The notes: generated by a model not told the origin, from the letters alone. A stretch of DNA of 64,000 bases from Emcibacter sp. SYSU 3D8 (GCF_039655875.1 NZ_JBBYXK010000004.1:248001-312000), one strand, 5' to 3'; counted from the stretch's first letter, positions 1 through 7,377 are shown. Program-made: numbers and translations.

Positions 1-395
1 CAGCGTCCCTCAACCTTCCGGTAGGTGTCGTCATAGATCCCGAACAGGATCAGCGGGTTCTCGACGCCTACGGCCGTATGCAGGTCGAGAAGGTACCACC
101 GGCCGCTTGCCGTGGTGTCGTCGAGCACACGGATCCAGGGATTTGTAATCGCGTGCAGCACGCTGTAGGGCGCGCCGTGCACGGCCATGCCGGGCTGCCC
201 CATTACAGCCTCAAACCTGGCGCGAATCTGATCCTTGCCGATCCACTCGCCGCCAAAGACAGGACCAAACTCGCAGACCGCGTCGTTGGTGAACAGGTCG
301 ACCAAGGGGCCGAGCATTCGACCATCAAAGTAATGGGAGAACAGGTGCCTGACCTGTTTGACCTCCTCGATGGCCAGCAGTTCATCCAGCGTCAT
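1..395 (-). CDS. SnoaL/NTF2-like protein, 3' end cut by window edge
   Basis: The minus strand is open from an ATG at 395 to the left window edge, giving about 131 residues with no stop, so the C-terminus is missing. The translation begins MTLDELLAIEEVKQVRHLFS and continues with HYFDGRMLGPLVDLFTNDAV and an EFGPVFGGEWIGKDQIRARF stretch. This is the usual start of SnoaL-like (NTF2 fold, SnoaL_4 type) proteins: an N-terminal helix, then 'aDLFtdDAv', then a 'G+ I...' helix. A GGAAG lies about 7 nt before the ATG. Members act as small polyketide cyclases, dehydratases or ligand-binding proteins; the substrate here cannot be told. No neighbour suggests a pathway. Confidence 0.75.
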   Translation of the reverse strand, partial: MTLDELLAIEEVKQVRHLFSHYFDGRMLGPLVDLFTNDAVCEFGPVFGGEWIGKDQIRARFEAVMGQPGMAVHGAPYSVLHAITNPWIRVLDDTTASGRWYLLDLHTAVGVENPLILFGIYDDTYRKVEGR

Positions 396-803
396 AGTCG
401 TCTTCCCTAATATGGCCCGGTAGGCCGCTCCAACGTAAGCCTGCGAGTAATGGGGGAATCTGTCTCGTCCATTCACATCCAAATTGTGTTGGACTAGGTA
501 GCGGAGGGCACCATCTGGATTAAAACCCCTCTCAGGCCAGATTTTCCTGATAAGCGGTAAACTACAGGGCGTTTCGTCATTCCTCCACCGGGGATATCGC
601 TTGGCTTCGACTGCGATAGTGTCGGCCATAATATCAACGCTAAAGCGATTGTCTGGCCGGACGCCTGGTCGCCGCGAACTCTCCATGCCACCGGCCCGTT
701 GAGGCCAGACGGGTCGGCAATGACGCGCGATATCTACTGTACACGCGCAGGAGTATAGTCGGAGCGCTGGGGATTGTTCCCGGCTTTAGAAATGGGGATC
801 ATC
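396..803. other. Intergenic stretch without recognisable gene
   Basis: About 400 bp between the leftward SnoaL-like gene and the rightward secreted protein. It should hold both divergent promoters. I see no convincing ORF with a ribosome binding site, no tRNA and no clear hairpin terminator. The short open frames here have no family resemblance. Confidence 0.5.
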
Positions 804-1274
804 ATGAGTAACCGGTTTAGCCTGTTGTTCTCGGTCGTCGCTGTGGGATTGGCAACGCTGCCCCTAAGCCCTGTTTTTGCCGAGAGTCACGAACATCAAC
901 CCTCACCCGCCGGCATGGCCGCCGATCCCGTTACCCCAGCGCCCCATAAGGCGATGAAGGGGCAGTCCGCCGCTCCTGCGGCTGACCCCATGGCGCTAAG
1001 GAAGGCGCAGCAGGCGGCAAAACAGGTCGAGGCGAAACTAAATGCCCCTCCGCCAGACGCAATGGAGATGGTGAGGGCTGTACGGGGCAAGAATGTCGAT
1101 TTGGCCAAGCGCGTGCTGTTGCGCAACGGTTTCACCACGGACCAGCTCGACGGCGCGGATATCGTTCTGGAAGACAAGACGGGCGGCGGCCAGATGGGAT
1201 CAGAGAGCCGGCTTTCGATTACCATCGAAGCGAGCTGTTGCCCGGTGAAAATCGTCATCACCATAAGACTGTAA
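804..1274 (+). CDS. Small secreted protein of unknown function
   Basis: About 156 residues. The chosen ATG (804) directly begins a signal peptide, MSNRFSLLFSVVAVGLATLP, with a likely cleavage after FA in SPVFA-ESHEH; an upstream ATG at 774 would add ten residues before it. GGGGAT precedes the chosen start. The mature part opens with a Pro/Ala/His-rich linker, continues with a charged helix (ALRKAQQAAKQVEAKL) and ends with a compact domain containing KRVLLRNGFTTDQLDGADIV and two adjacent cysteines (SCCP) near the C-terminus. I do not recognise the family. Export to the periplasm is the only supported statement. It converges on the CsgG-like gene. Confidence 0.6.
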   Translation: MSNRFSLLFSVVAVGLATLPLSPVFAESHEHQPSPAGMAADPVTPAPHKAMKGQSAAPAADPMALRKAQQAAKQVEAKLNAPPPDAMEMVRAVRGKNVDLAKRVLLRNGFTTDQLDGADIVLEDKTGGGQMGSESRLSITIEASCCPVKIVITIRL

Positions 1275-1533
1275 CTGCGTTACGCCTTCTACAAGATAGC
1301 ATCTCGTGGACTAGCTGAATCGTTGCTTCGCGGGTTCGGTCACGCCGAATATCGGGCTGGGTCGAGCCCGCGAATCGCTAAAGAAACCCTCGTCAGCGGA
1401 AGGACGGATGGACGCCCTTTCAACGAGTTTGAGGAATGTTTGTCGAGCATTGGGTGTCGGTCATCACAGGTCGAATCACATCCAGTTCCAGTCTCGGGCA
1501 GAACTAAAAAGTGGGTGCCGAACCAAGTGGACT

Positions 1534-2535
1534 CTAATCGCGTTTTAATACATCACCGCGCGTCGGGGCGGTGCCGCTGACCAGGCTGGCGACCGACAAC
1601 CTGTCGCGAACTTCATCGATGCGGATAACGCCAGTCTTGTCCATGCTGACCTCCAGCACCTCACCGGTGCCTGGATCCTTGAACACCTTGCCCTTTTTAT
1701 AGGCGGTGAGTTCCATGCCGGGCAGGACATTCCGGTCCGCACCAGCGTTGATGTAAATCTTGCCATCTGCGGCATCGATCACCAGCGCCGACCACGGCAC
1801 CTTGTTCATGCTGGCGGCGATGAACTCGACCGCCTTTTTAATGGCGTCTTCGCCGGCTTGGCCAATGGGCGTGCTTTTGAACGATGTGGTGCCGAGCGTT
1901 GCGCCCGTGTTCTCTTCTACCAATCCGGCACTGGTGATCGATGAACTGGCCTCGCCCTGGGCGCTGGCGTTGGCGATTATCTGGCCGCTGGTGGTGTCCA
2001 CCAAACGCAGCGAAATTTCGATAACCGCCTTCTGGTTCTTGCGGCTGGCGTTGCCGCCAAAGGGTGAACCGCCGCCCATGATGCCCAAGCTTACGCCGCC
2101 ACCCTTGGCAGCGGGGTCGTACTTGGTGACAACACCGATAATGACGGCGCTGGCGCCGCTCATCTGGCCTGTGCCAGCGGCGGTCTCCGCGTCGACCGCG
2201 CCCGCTTTGGCCATCATCTGCTCGGCCCCGACAATATCGCCATAGGTTCCGGGGCGCTCCACGACGACGAAGCGTCCATCATTGGCCAAGGCGCTGATAA
2301 GCATAGCGGTCATGCCTTCGGAGGTTACGCCGCCGCCTACGGATTCAGCAGCCTGGAACTGGCTTACGGAGACCGTCTTCTTGAGGCCGGGGTAACCAGG
2401 CGCGGATTGTGCGGCAGCATGTACAGGGGCCCAAAGCAGGATAGGGCCCGCGATCATGGGAACAATCATGCCACGGGTAAGACGCGCGAAACGTTTGACG
2501 GTGCGGTCGCAGAAGCCGTTTGAAGTCCCGTACAT
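1534..2535 (-). CDS. CsgG/HfaB-like secreted protein
   Basis: 333 residues. After an N-terminal hydrophobic segment (MIVPMIAGPILLWAPVHAAA) the protein follows the CsgG pattern: a 'VSVSQFQAAE' strand, a helix (MTAMLISALANDGRFVVVER) typical of the 'L..aL...grF.VveR' core, AGTGQMSGASAVIIGVVTKY matching the 'ga.yvi.G.it.y' strand, a glycine-rich loop, then EISLRLVDTTSGQIIANASA. CsgG proteins form outer-membrane channels for curli-like secretion or peptide export. Two oddities: there is no lipobox cysteine, although CsgG and HfaB are lipoproteins, and no curli subunit or csgE/F neighbour is present. The start at 2535 has AGGGGG four bases upstream. Identification by pattern only; a periplasmic CsgG-fold protein rather than a secretion pore is possible. 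Confidence 0.7.
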   Translation of the reverse strand: MYGTSNGFCDRTVKRFARLTRGMIVPMIAGPILLWAPVHAAAQSAPGYPGLKKTVSVSQFQAAESVGGGVTSEGMTAMLISALANDGRFVVVERPGTYGDIVGAEQMMAKAGAVDAETAAGTGQMSGASAVIIGVVTKYDPAAKGGGVSLGIMGGGSPFGGNASRKNQKAVIEISLRLVDTTSGQIIANASAQGEASSSITSAGLVEENTGATLGTTSFKSTPIGQAGEDAIKKAVEFIAASMNKVPWSALVIDAADGKIYINAGADRNVLPGMELTAYKKGKVFKDPGTGEVLEVSMDKTGVIRIDEVRDRLSVASLVSGTAPTRGDVLKRD

Positions 2536-3130
2536 GTGACCCCCTAGGATTTCTAATGCGCATCAAGGGTTCATCCCCGCCCCGCGCAAGTTTCGGGTCG
2601 TTCATAGGCCCTCCCTTCAAAGCATACTCCACAGAAGGAATGTTGCCGAGGACAGTGTAAGGGGCCGTCAGATTGTGTCGTTCGCGGGACTCTCGGAGTG
2701 GATCACCCCGTGCAGTGCAGGGAACCGTCGGAAATTTGTTGTTGCCCTCCATGCATGGAGCGGAACCCAATAATCCAGTCCAAGAGGGGAGCGGTTGCTG
2801 ACAGGACTGGGGACCAGCGCCATCATGGCCTTGACCGCCTATAATCTATGTCACGTTTTCATGTCTCTGTAGCTGCCATCGCATCCGGTGAGCGCTGGCA
2901 CCTGCCCCGGTCCGATCCGACGCGTTTTGAATGGCAAAGGACAGCCAGGTCGGCTGGACCTACCAAGTCAGTGTTCCGTTCTCTGCCGCAGAGACAGCGG
3001 GATATGTCGACGCTAATTTGTGTCTCTCAAATAGGAAAACTGTGAGGCGGATGAGCCCGCGCTGTGGGATATTGAATTATATAATGAGTTTTATTGCAGG
3101 CCGAAGTCGGCGGTTTCGCGCAGGATGAAA
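2536..3130. other. Intergenic stretch up to the element boundary
   Basis: About 600 bp between the CsgG-like start and the left attachment repeat. I see no ORF with a family match or good ribosome binding site, and no RNA gene. It should contain the CsgG-like promoter. By the geometry of integration it is the DNA that followed tRNA-Ser before the element inserted. Confidence 0.45.
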
Positions 3131-3144
3131 TGGCGGAGGGGATG
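3131..3144. repeat. Left attachment repeat (copy of tRNA-Ser 3' end)
   Basis: TGGCGGAGGGGATG is identical, in the same orientation, to 10637-10650, which is the 3' end of the tRNA-Ser gene including its encoded CCA. One copy at each end of the element is what site-specific integration into a tRNA 3' end leaves behind. The match is only 14 bp, with GATG also conserved four to seven bases outside, so the exact crossover cannot be fixed. Confidence 0.75.
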
Positions 3145-3191
3145 TCCGTAGAACTATTCTATCCAACACATTGATTTATATAGATACATAA

Positions 3192-3374
3192 TTATATTTC
3201 TTTGTGTGTCCCCACACTTGTCCCCACATTGAGTGCCGATGCAGGCTTAGAACTAGTGGATATCAAGCAATGCACGGCGGCGCCAGAATTGGGGAAAAAT
3301 TTCATGAGTGGTGCTGAATCGACATTTCCATTTCCAGCAGGAAGGTGCCCCCGGTGGGCGTTGGTCGAAGCCAC
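3192..3374 (-). CDS. Small protein, diverged copy of the 4480-4665 gene
   Basis: A 60-codon frame starting at a GTG (3374) four bases after GGAGGGG. The N-terminus reads MASTNAHRG, against MASNNAYRG in the gene at 4480-4665, and both share a central FPNS motif and nearly the same length (60 and 61 residues). DNA similarity covers about 100 bp including the ribosome binding site. Past FPNS the two diverge, and this copy has lost the hydrophobic segment seen in the other. It may be a decaying duplicate. Its last codons overlap the tandem GTCCCCACA arm repeats at 3208-3229. Confidence 0.4.
   Translation of the reverse strand: MASTNAHRGHLPAGNGNVDSAPLMKFFPNSGAAVHCLISTSSKPASALNVGTSVGTHKEI
3208..3229. 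repeat. Tandem GTCCCCACA repeats, left arm
   Basis: Two GTCCCCACA units 11 bp apart, 64 bp inside the left attachment repeat. The same 22-bp block, with one mismatch, occurs in the same orientation at 10503-10524 inside the right end. Repeats near both ends fit arm-type binding sites for the integrase or its directionality factor; binding itself is inferred. Confidence 0.6.
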
Positions 3375-3467
3375 GGGGCCCCTCCAGCGAATTTCTAGGT
3401 TCTTCAACCCCTCAATCACCTGCGGATGGCGGCAGCGCGGCGCTTCTCTAGCGGCAGTAAGTCTCGC

Positions 3468-3719
3468 TCATTTCGCTAGGCGCGAAGTCCTCAAGCCAGC
3501 AGGCCCCGTCCACACCGGGGCAATTCGGATGGATGCCCCAAGGTGCCCACATTTCTGGCACCTGGCACGCTCCCGCAGCCACTGAAACGTGACGTCGCCA
3601 TAACGGCTAATAGTTGCCTCGATGTCGAGCGTTGCGCCGTGGTGGCAGAACGGAGCAGGGCGACTGCAGTAAATGGTAACTCTGTATTGTCCGCCAGCTG
3701 ACGATAACCGCTCGCTCAT
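3468..3719 (-). CDS. Small zinc-ribbon-like protein
   Basis: 83 residues. An N-terminal half containing YCSRPAPFCHHG is followed by a helix (FQWLRERARC) and a CQKCGHLGA knuckle, then a basic strand (ASIRIAPVW). Cysteine pairs separated by a short domain are typical of small zinc-ribbon proteins that are frequent, uncharacterised, in alphaproteobacterial genomes. Zinc binding is inferred from the cysteines. There is no strong ribosome binding site before the ATG. It lies in the cargo part of the element, downstream of the Rap1a-like gene after a 400-bp gap. Confidence 0.55.
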   Translation of the reverse strand: MSERLSSAGGQYRVTIYCSRPAPFCHHGATLDIEATISRYGDVTFQWLRERARCQKCGHLGASIRIAPVWTGPAGLRTSRLAK

Positions 3720-4120
3720 TGGAGTTTATGGAACCACCTACCTGCGTCTGTCTCCATGATAGCACCCAACCTATCGTCCACAATCGAGTGGTGAAATATG
3801 CAGGGAGAGCAATACGTTATCGCGCATGCTCCTGCCGAGGCAGAAGGGCATTCACAGAATCGTTGTGCCTGACAACACCGCGCCCTCTTGCCCCACCGTT
3901 CTCTGAAACACGCTGGAAGGCTATTGAGCGGCTAGTCCCAACCTGAAGTTTTCTCAACACCTAGAAGGTTAACAAAAGGCAACAGGAACAAAGCCGATGC
4001 AAACCGGCTTCCAGCCGTTCTGAGGGGTGCGCCAGTGAGAAGTCGGACTTAACAGTGTTAAGAAGGGCGAAATGAGCAACTGGCCATTCCTGGGCTTTCT
4101 GTGGCCTTTTATAGGCAGCA
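3720..4120. other. Gap in element cargo with one perfect palindrome
   Basis: About 400 bp without a supported gene. It must hold the promoter of the leftward zinc-ribbon gene and the 3' region of the Rap1a-like gene. The only structured signal I see is a perfect inverted repeat at 4048-4062, CTTAACAGTGTTAAG (7-bp arms, 1-bp centre). Confidence 0.4.
4048..4062. promoter_or_regulatory. Perfect 7-1-7 palindrome, possible operator
   Basis: CTTAACAGTGTTAAG is an exact inverted repeat located just past the stop of the Rap1a-like gene and upstream of the zinc-ribbon gene. The size and symmetry fit a dimeric regulator site. It has no T-run, so it is not a terminator. Function is inferred from symmetry alone. 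Confidence 0.3.
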
Positions 4121-4480
4121 TTAATGCGTCGGGCAGGGGAATGCTTCTGCCAAGGCCGTTTCTACTAGGGAGGCTGCTGCCAGGTGGCGTTTCTCAGGAT
4201 GAGCCGTCAGGAATGCCTTCACGACATCTTTTATTTGAAAGATGGTAACGCCATTAGGCAGACAATTCCGCCCGCCGGTAACGGTAGTACCGCCATTCAT
4301 GAACAAGGTATCGGCAACGCCCGTAATGTAGCTGGCGCATATGTCATGAGAGCCCTGACAGTACATATGTAGTTTGTTTCCGTCAGTGAATGAGCGGGTG
4401 AGGTTCTCCTCAGCACCCCACACCGACACCGGCATCACAGCCAACGCCAGCGTCACGACACCCGCTTGAACTATCTTCAT
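4121..4480 (-). CDS. Rap1a/Tai immunity-like secreted protein
   Basis: About 119 residues from the ATG at 4480. The signal peptide MKIVQAGVVTLALAVMPVSVWG is followed by the Rap1a/Tai pattern: a cysteine-containing helix (CQGSHDICASYITGVADTLF), then CLPNGVTIFQIKDVVKAFLT, then HPEKRHLAAASLVETALAEA and a final FPCP. Proteins of this fold neutralise secreted amidase effectors in some species, but most family members have no known target. The stop of the preceding small gene overlaps this start as TAATG, so translation is probably coupled. An upstream SNase-like secreted protein in the same run makes a secreted pair conceivable but unproven. Confidence 0.75.
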   Translation of the reverse strand: MKIVQAGVVTLALAVMPVSVWGAEENLTRSFTDGNKLHMYCQGSHDICASYITGVADTLFMNGGTTVTGGRNCLPNGVTIFQIKDVVKAFLTAHPEKRHLAAASLVETALAEAFPCPTH

Positions 4481-4665
4481 TAAAACCCCCGATCCTGGTG
4501 AATATCCCAGAACGATACGCCGATGACGACGGCGGCCAAACAAAACATGGCGCACCGCAGCAGGGTTAAGGCGTCAGAATTTGGAAAATATTCCGTGAGC
4601 GATGCCGAACCGCCTTTTCCGCTCCACCACGAAGACACCCCCCGGTAGGCGTTGTTCGAAGCCAC
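4480..4665 (-). CDS. Tiny membrane protein coupled to the Rap1a-like gene
   Basis: 61 residues from a GTG at 4665, preceded by GGAAGGGG and four bases. The C-terminal half carries one hydrophobic segment (CAMFCLAAVVIGVSFW). Its TAA overlaps the next ATG by one base, and it starts 20 bases after the SNase-like stop, so it sits inside an operon. A related frame with a matching ribosome binding site and start lies at 3192-3374. I do not recognise the family. The duplicate, the good ribosome binding site and the stop/start overlap are the reasons to call it a real gene. Confidence 0.5.
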   Translation of the reverse strand: MASNNAYRGVSSWWSGKGGSASLTEYFPNSDALTLLRCAMFCLAAVVIGVSFWDIHQDRGF

Positions 4666-4685
4666 GGGTCCCCTTCCGTCCCTGC

Positions 4686-5129
4686 TTAATGCTGGTGCCC
4701 GTTACCGCTTTCCTCGATACCCGCCGCTTTCATGTGTTCGCCCAGCGAGCGCCCACTCAGCGTGCATGTTGCAACAACCCTGTCATAGCTTCGCTTCTGC
4801 GCGACACAGTCCACGTGCTTGTTCATGGCGGTGCGCTTCATTGCCGCCTTCGCTTGCTCGCCACCTGGCTCCCTCAATTCGGGTGCATAAAAGTCCGCAA
4901 CCCGAACCTCGACCCAGTTCGCGGAGCCTTGCCCCACACCAACGCATATGCTGTCCCCATCGCCGACATAGACCACCGGGCCTGAGAACTTGGAGCCGGG
5001 AGACAGGTAGGCAGGCATCGGCCCCTTATCGGGGATCGCCTCACAGGGGTCAGCCAGGGCAGCGGTGGTTGCACCCAGGAGGACACATAGCGTTACCGCG
5101 AACGGCAGGGTTTGGCGTCGAACGTTCAT
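4686..5129 (-). CDS. Secreted SNase-like (thermonuclease-fold) protein
   Basis: About 147 residues. The ATG at 5129 begins a signal peptide (MNVRRQTLPFAVTLCVLLGA) ending TTAALA-DPCE; a longer TTG frame would overlap the upstream gene. The mature domain has the staphylococcal-nuclease order: VVYVGDGDSICV (acidic metal-binding strand), VEVRVADFYAPEL (the R...APE region that holds catalytic Arg and Glu), then YDRVVATCTLSGRSLGEHM, where the second catalytic Arg usually lies. Candidate catalytic residues are therefore present, though the domain is shorter and more divergent than classic thermonuclease. It would act on nucleic acid outside the cytoplasm. It lies between a conserved unknown gene and the tiny membrane/Rap1a-like pair. 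Confidence 0.7.
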   Translation of the reverse strand: MNVRRQTLPFAVTLCVLLGATTAALADPCEAIPDKGPMPAYLSPGSKFSGPVVYVGDGDSICVGVGQGSANWVEVRVADFYAPELREPGGEQAKAAMKRTAMNKHVDCVAQKRSYDRVVATCTLSGRSLGEHMKAAGIEESGNGHQH

Positions 5130-5142
5130 CGAAGCTAGCCGA

Positions 5143-5784
5143 CTAACCAATGCCAATTGTTCCCGCCATGCTGCGTAGCTTGTCCAGTTGCCGCATCATA
5201 TCAACGCCAACGGCCACATCGAGCTCGTCGTATCTATCCAGATGCCTGTCATAGGTTCGTTGCCACATGCCTTTGGGGCGCGGCAAGCCCCTATCCCAAC
5301 CGGGTTCGCCGCCCAGCTTCTGTTGCAGCTTGAACAGCTTCTCCAGCGTTCTTTCACTGTGAGATACGCGTTGAGAGCGATAGCCTAGCCCCCATGCTTC
5401 GCGGCTGAGGAACTTGTCGCCTCCAGGGGGCAGGTGCAGTTTCAGCACTCGCTTATTGGTCTGTGGACAGAGCATCCACCAGCGTCGCCCGCCGTAGTTC
5501 GGCCGGGTGCAGGTGAGGGAAATGCGTTGGTTTGCTGAGCGCGGTTCGCTCCCATAGGGAGTGCAGGTGAACCGCAGTTCCATCCACGGAAAGTCCGGCT
5601 CCCACATGCCGTAGGAGTACCCGATGGAGCTTGTCTGTTGGCCGTTGGTCGACCAGGTGACGGTGCCGGAACCGCCCCCGCCAGATACCATCCCGCCGCG
5701 TCGTATCAGCCACGGCAGGCTAATGGTTAGCCCGCTCTCAACGGTGGGCCTGCCGCCTCTTCGGCCTGAGTTCCAGCCGCCCAT
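5143..5784 (-). CDS. Conserved protein of unknown function, WNSGR N-terminus
   Basis: 213 residues from the ATG at 5784 (GGAG six bases upstream); a GTG four codons earlier is possible. The protein begins MGGWNSGRRGGRPTVESGLT, has a Ser/Gly-rich strand region, a TCTPYGSEPRSANQRISLTC segment, then RRWWMLCPQTNKRVLKLHLP, a GGDKFLSREAWGLGYRSQR stretch and a basic C-terminal helix region. I recall this set of blocks (WNSGR start, RWWFLCP, a GG..F..R stretch, YxSQR) as a widespread uncharacterised family near mobile elements in alphaproteobacteria. The two cysteine-containing strands suggest a small metal or nucleic-acid site. Its stop is 13 bases from the SNase-like start, so the two are probably cotranscribed. 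Confidence 0.65.
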   Translation of the reverse strand: MGGWNSGRRGGRPTVESGLTISLPWLIRRGGMVSGGGGSGTVTWSTNGQQTSSIGYSYGMWEPDFPWMELRFTCTPYGSEPRSANQRISLTCTRPNYGGRRWWMLCPQTNKRVLKLHLPPGGDKFLSREAWGLGYRSQRVSHSERTLEKLFKLQQKLGGEPGWDRGLPRPKGMWQRTYDRHLDRYDELDVAVGVDMMRQLDKLRSMAGTIGIG

Positions 5785-5961
5785 TCCGGTCTCCACATTT
5801 TCCTAGATAAATAGCCTTTTCTGGCTTTGGACGCTTGCGCGAGTTCCGATAATCGAGGCTTCGCGTATGCTCCTCAGGCTGCTGAAAACTTCACCCGAGG
5901 ATCGCCATAAGCGGGATCGGGGGCAAAAAACCAGCAACATAAAAGAAGCCGTACAGACATT

Positions 5962-7191
5962 TCATCGCTTCTGCCTAATCTGCCAACGCAGATAGAAGCG
6001 GAGATAGGGATCAACCACGTTGATTTCCCGGCTATCCTCTGCCCAGTCAATTGCGGATTCAGCCCCGATATCTCTGGAAATTTTCGAGAGGTGTTTCAGC
6101 GCGGAAGTTATTTCGTGTTTCTGAGGCATCATATCGGAAAGTAGGCCGTTCATTAGCGTGCGAAGCTCGTCGTACGGGAGCATAGCCTTAGGTCCACTCT
6201 CAGCTATTGCCAAGAGGGTGGCTTGGTAAATGTCGGCAAAGTCCCCATTATGTAGCGGGCGTTTCGCGCGAACCTTCCGGCTAATTGGGCCCGCAGCCAG
6301 CTTTTCATATATCGGCAGCCCTGCATCGAGTGAGATGCGCTCAAACATGCCGGTCAGATCGTGGCTGTCGGATATATCATACGAGCCCATCAGTTTGGGA
6401 CGTTCGATCTGCAGGTCAAAACACAGCTCCCAGCAGAATTTCTGCATCAGGAATGGATTCTCTTGTGCTTCCGCGCAGAGGGTTTCGATGACAGTGGGAC
6501 TGCATTTAATCTTAAGTGCGTTGAAGCCCTTTGCGGGAATCTGCGCGAGGTCCTCCAGCGTCCAATGAGGCAGGGAAATCGCGGTAAATCTGCCCGTTAA
6601 TTCAGTTTCATCTTTAATGGCATCAAACACGCGATGGGTCACAGAGAGGAGCACAACCTTCAGGCCGTTGAAGACCGCGCCCTTCACGTTCCGCATGAGC
6701 TCTTTTCTGGACGCGTCGTCGATGTAGTGAAAGTCATCTATGACGAGTGCGATTTTGCCCTGAATAAGCGCCGAGATGGCGCCAGACATGGAGTTGACCA
6801 ACCGACGCTCTGTTTTAGACCGAGATTGAAGGCGGGAGCCGCTGGCCGTTGTTATAAGGGGTACCGAGCCCTCAATGGCGATTTCAGTTTCGGAACCAGT
6901 CTGAATCTCAATTTCTGCCGGGAGACTGAGTTCGCCGGACACTCTCTCCCAAAAGCCATCCGAAGACTTGATTTGGCCGCCGTCAATCCAGACGTACTGG
7001 CGCTCGCCCAAAATGCGGCGACAAAGGACTGTCTTGCCGGTTTTTGTAGGTCCTGAGAGAGAAACGATTTGATTTGGAGTGGCTATCGCCCTGGCGAAAG
7101 TTCGCTCGATGTGCTCAGCCTCTCGCTCTACGTAGGTGTGCGTAGGTTGGCCTCCAGCGACAAACACTTCGTCTCTATGCGGACCCATCAT
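5962..7191 (-). CDS. AAA-family ATPase, element cargo
   Basis: 409 residues. Walker A is GPTKTGKT (47-54), Walker B is IALVIDDFH (147-155), and a VLLSVTHR strand (180-187) fits sensor 1. Residues 190-310 form the lid and helices. The C-terminus ends EINVVDPYLRFYLRWQIRQK, like the 'DPyLRFW' motif at the end of archaeal-type (PF01637/DUF234-like) AAA ATPases. No nuclease, protease, TIR or membrane domain is fused. Such stand-alone ATPases in element cargo are sometimes defence or regulatory genes; nothing here fixes the role. The start at 7191 has AGGGGAG five bases upstream. The DNA is visibly less GC-rich than the core genes. Confidence 0.75.
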   Translation of the reverse strand: MMGPHRDEVFVAGGQPTHTYVEREAEHIERTFARAIATPNQIVSLSGPTKTGKTVLCRRILGERQYVWIDGGQIKSSDGFWERVSGELSLPAEIEIQTGSETEIAIEGSVPLITTASGSRLQSRSKTERRLVNSMSGAISALIQGKIALVIDDFHYIDDASRKELMRNVKGAVFNGLKVVLLSVTHRVFDAIKDETELTGRFTAISLPHWTLEDLAQIPAKGFNALKIKCSPTVIETLCAEAQENPFLMQKFCWELCFDLQIERPKLMGSYDISDSHDLTGMFERISLDAGLPIYEKLAAGPISRKVRAKRPLHNGDFADIYQATLLAIAESGPKAMLPYDELRTLMNGLLSDMMPQKHEITSALKHLSKISRDIGAESAIDWAEDSREINVVDPYLRFYLRWQIRQKR

Positions 7192-7216
7192 GCGTGCTCC
7201 CCTGAATTATCGGCGC

Positions 7217-7282
7217 ATTGTAGTGCGCCTCGCGCGCCTCGCTATGGTTTTTTGCGCGCCGCCCTTGTTTCTTGCGCGCCGC
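7217..7282 (-). promoter_or_regulatory. Upstream region of the ATPase gene with 20-bp-phased repeats
   Basis: TTGCGCGCCGC occurs at 7252-7262 and again at 7272-7282, exactly 20 bp apart (two helical turns), with further GCGCGC-rich sequence at 7224-7240. A TACAAT at 7217-7222 (minus strand) is a fair -10 for the ATPase gene, with no obvious -35. Repeats phased on one face of the helix upstream of a -10 suggest a regulator site. They could instead be a replication-related repeat, because the replication gene ends only about 100 bp away. Confidence 0.4.
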
Positions 7283-7377
7283 TCGTCCCGGTTGGGCTAG
7301 GCATCCACTAGCGAACATTACGCTTAGAACAATGGAGATTATACTTCACGCCCACCTTAGCCTGAGTCGGCCCTTGG

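Noticed and set aside
494-691. Short minus-strand open frame in the left intergenic stretch
   Set aside because: No ribosome binding site, no hydrophobic pattern and no recognisable family.
2345-2770. Open frame upstream of the CsgG-like gene on the minus strand
   Set aside because: Out of frame with the CsgG-like gene and largely overlaps it; no motif or ribosome binding site.
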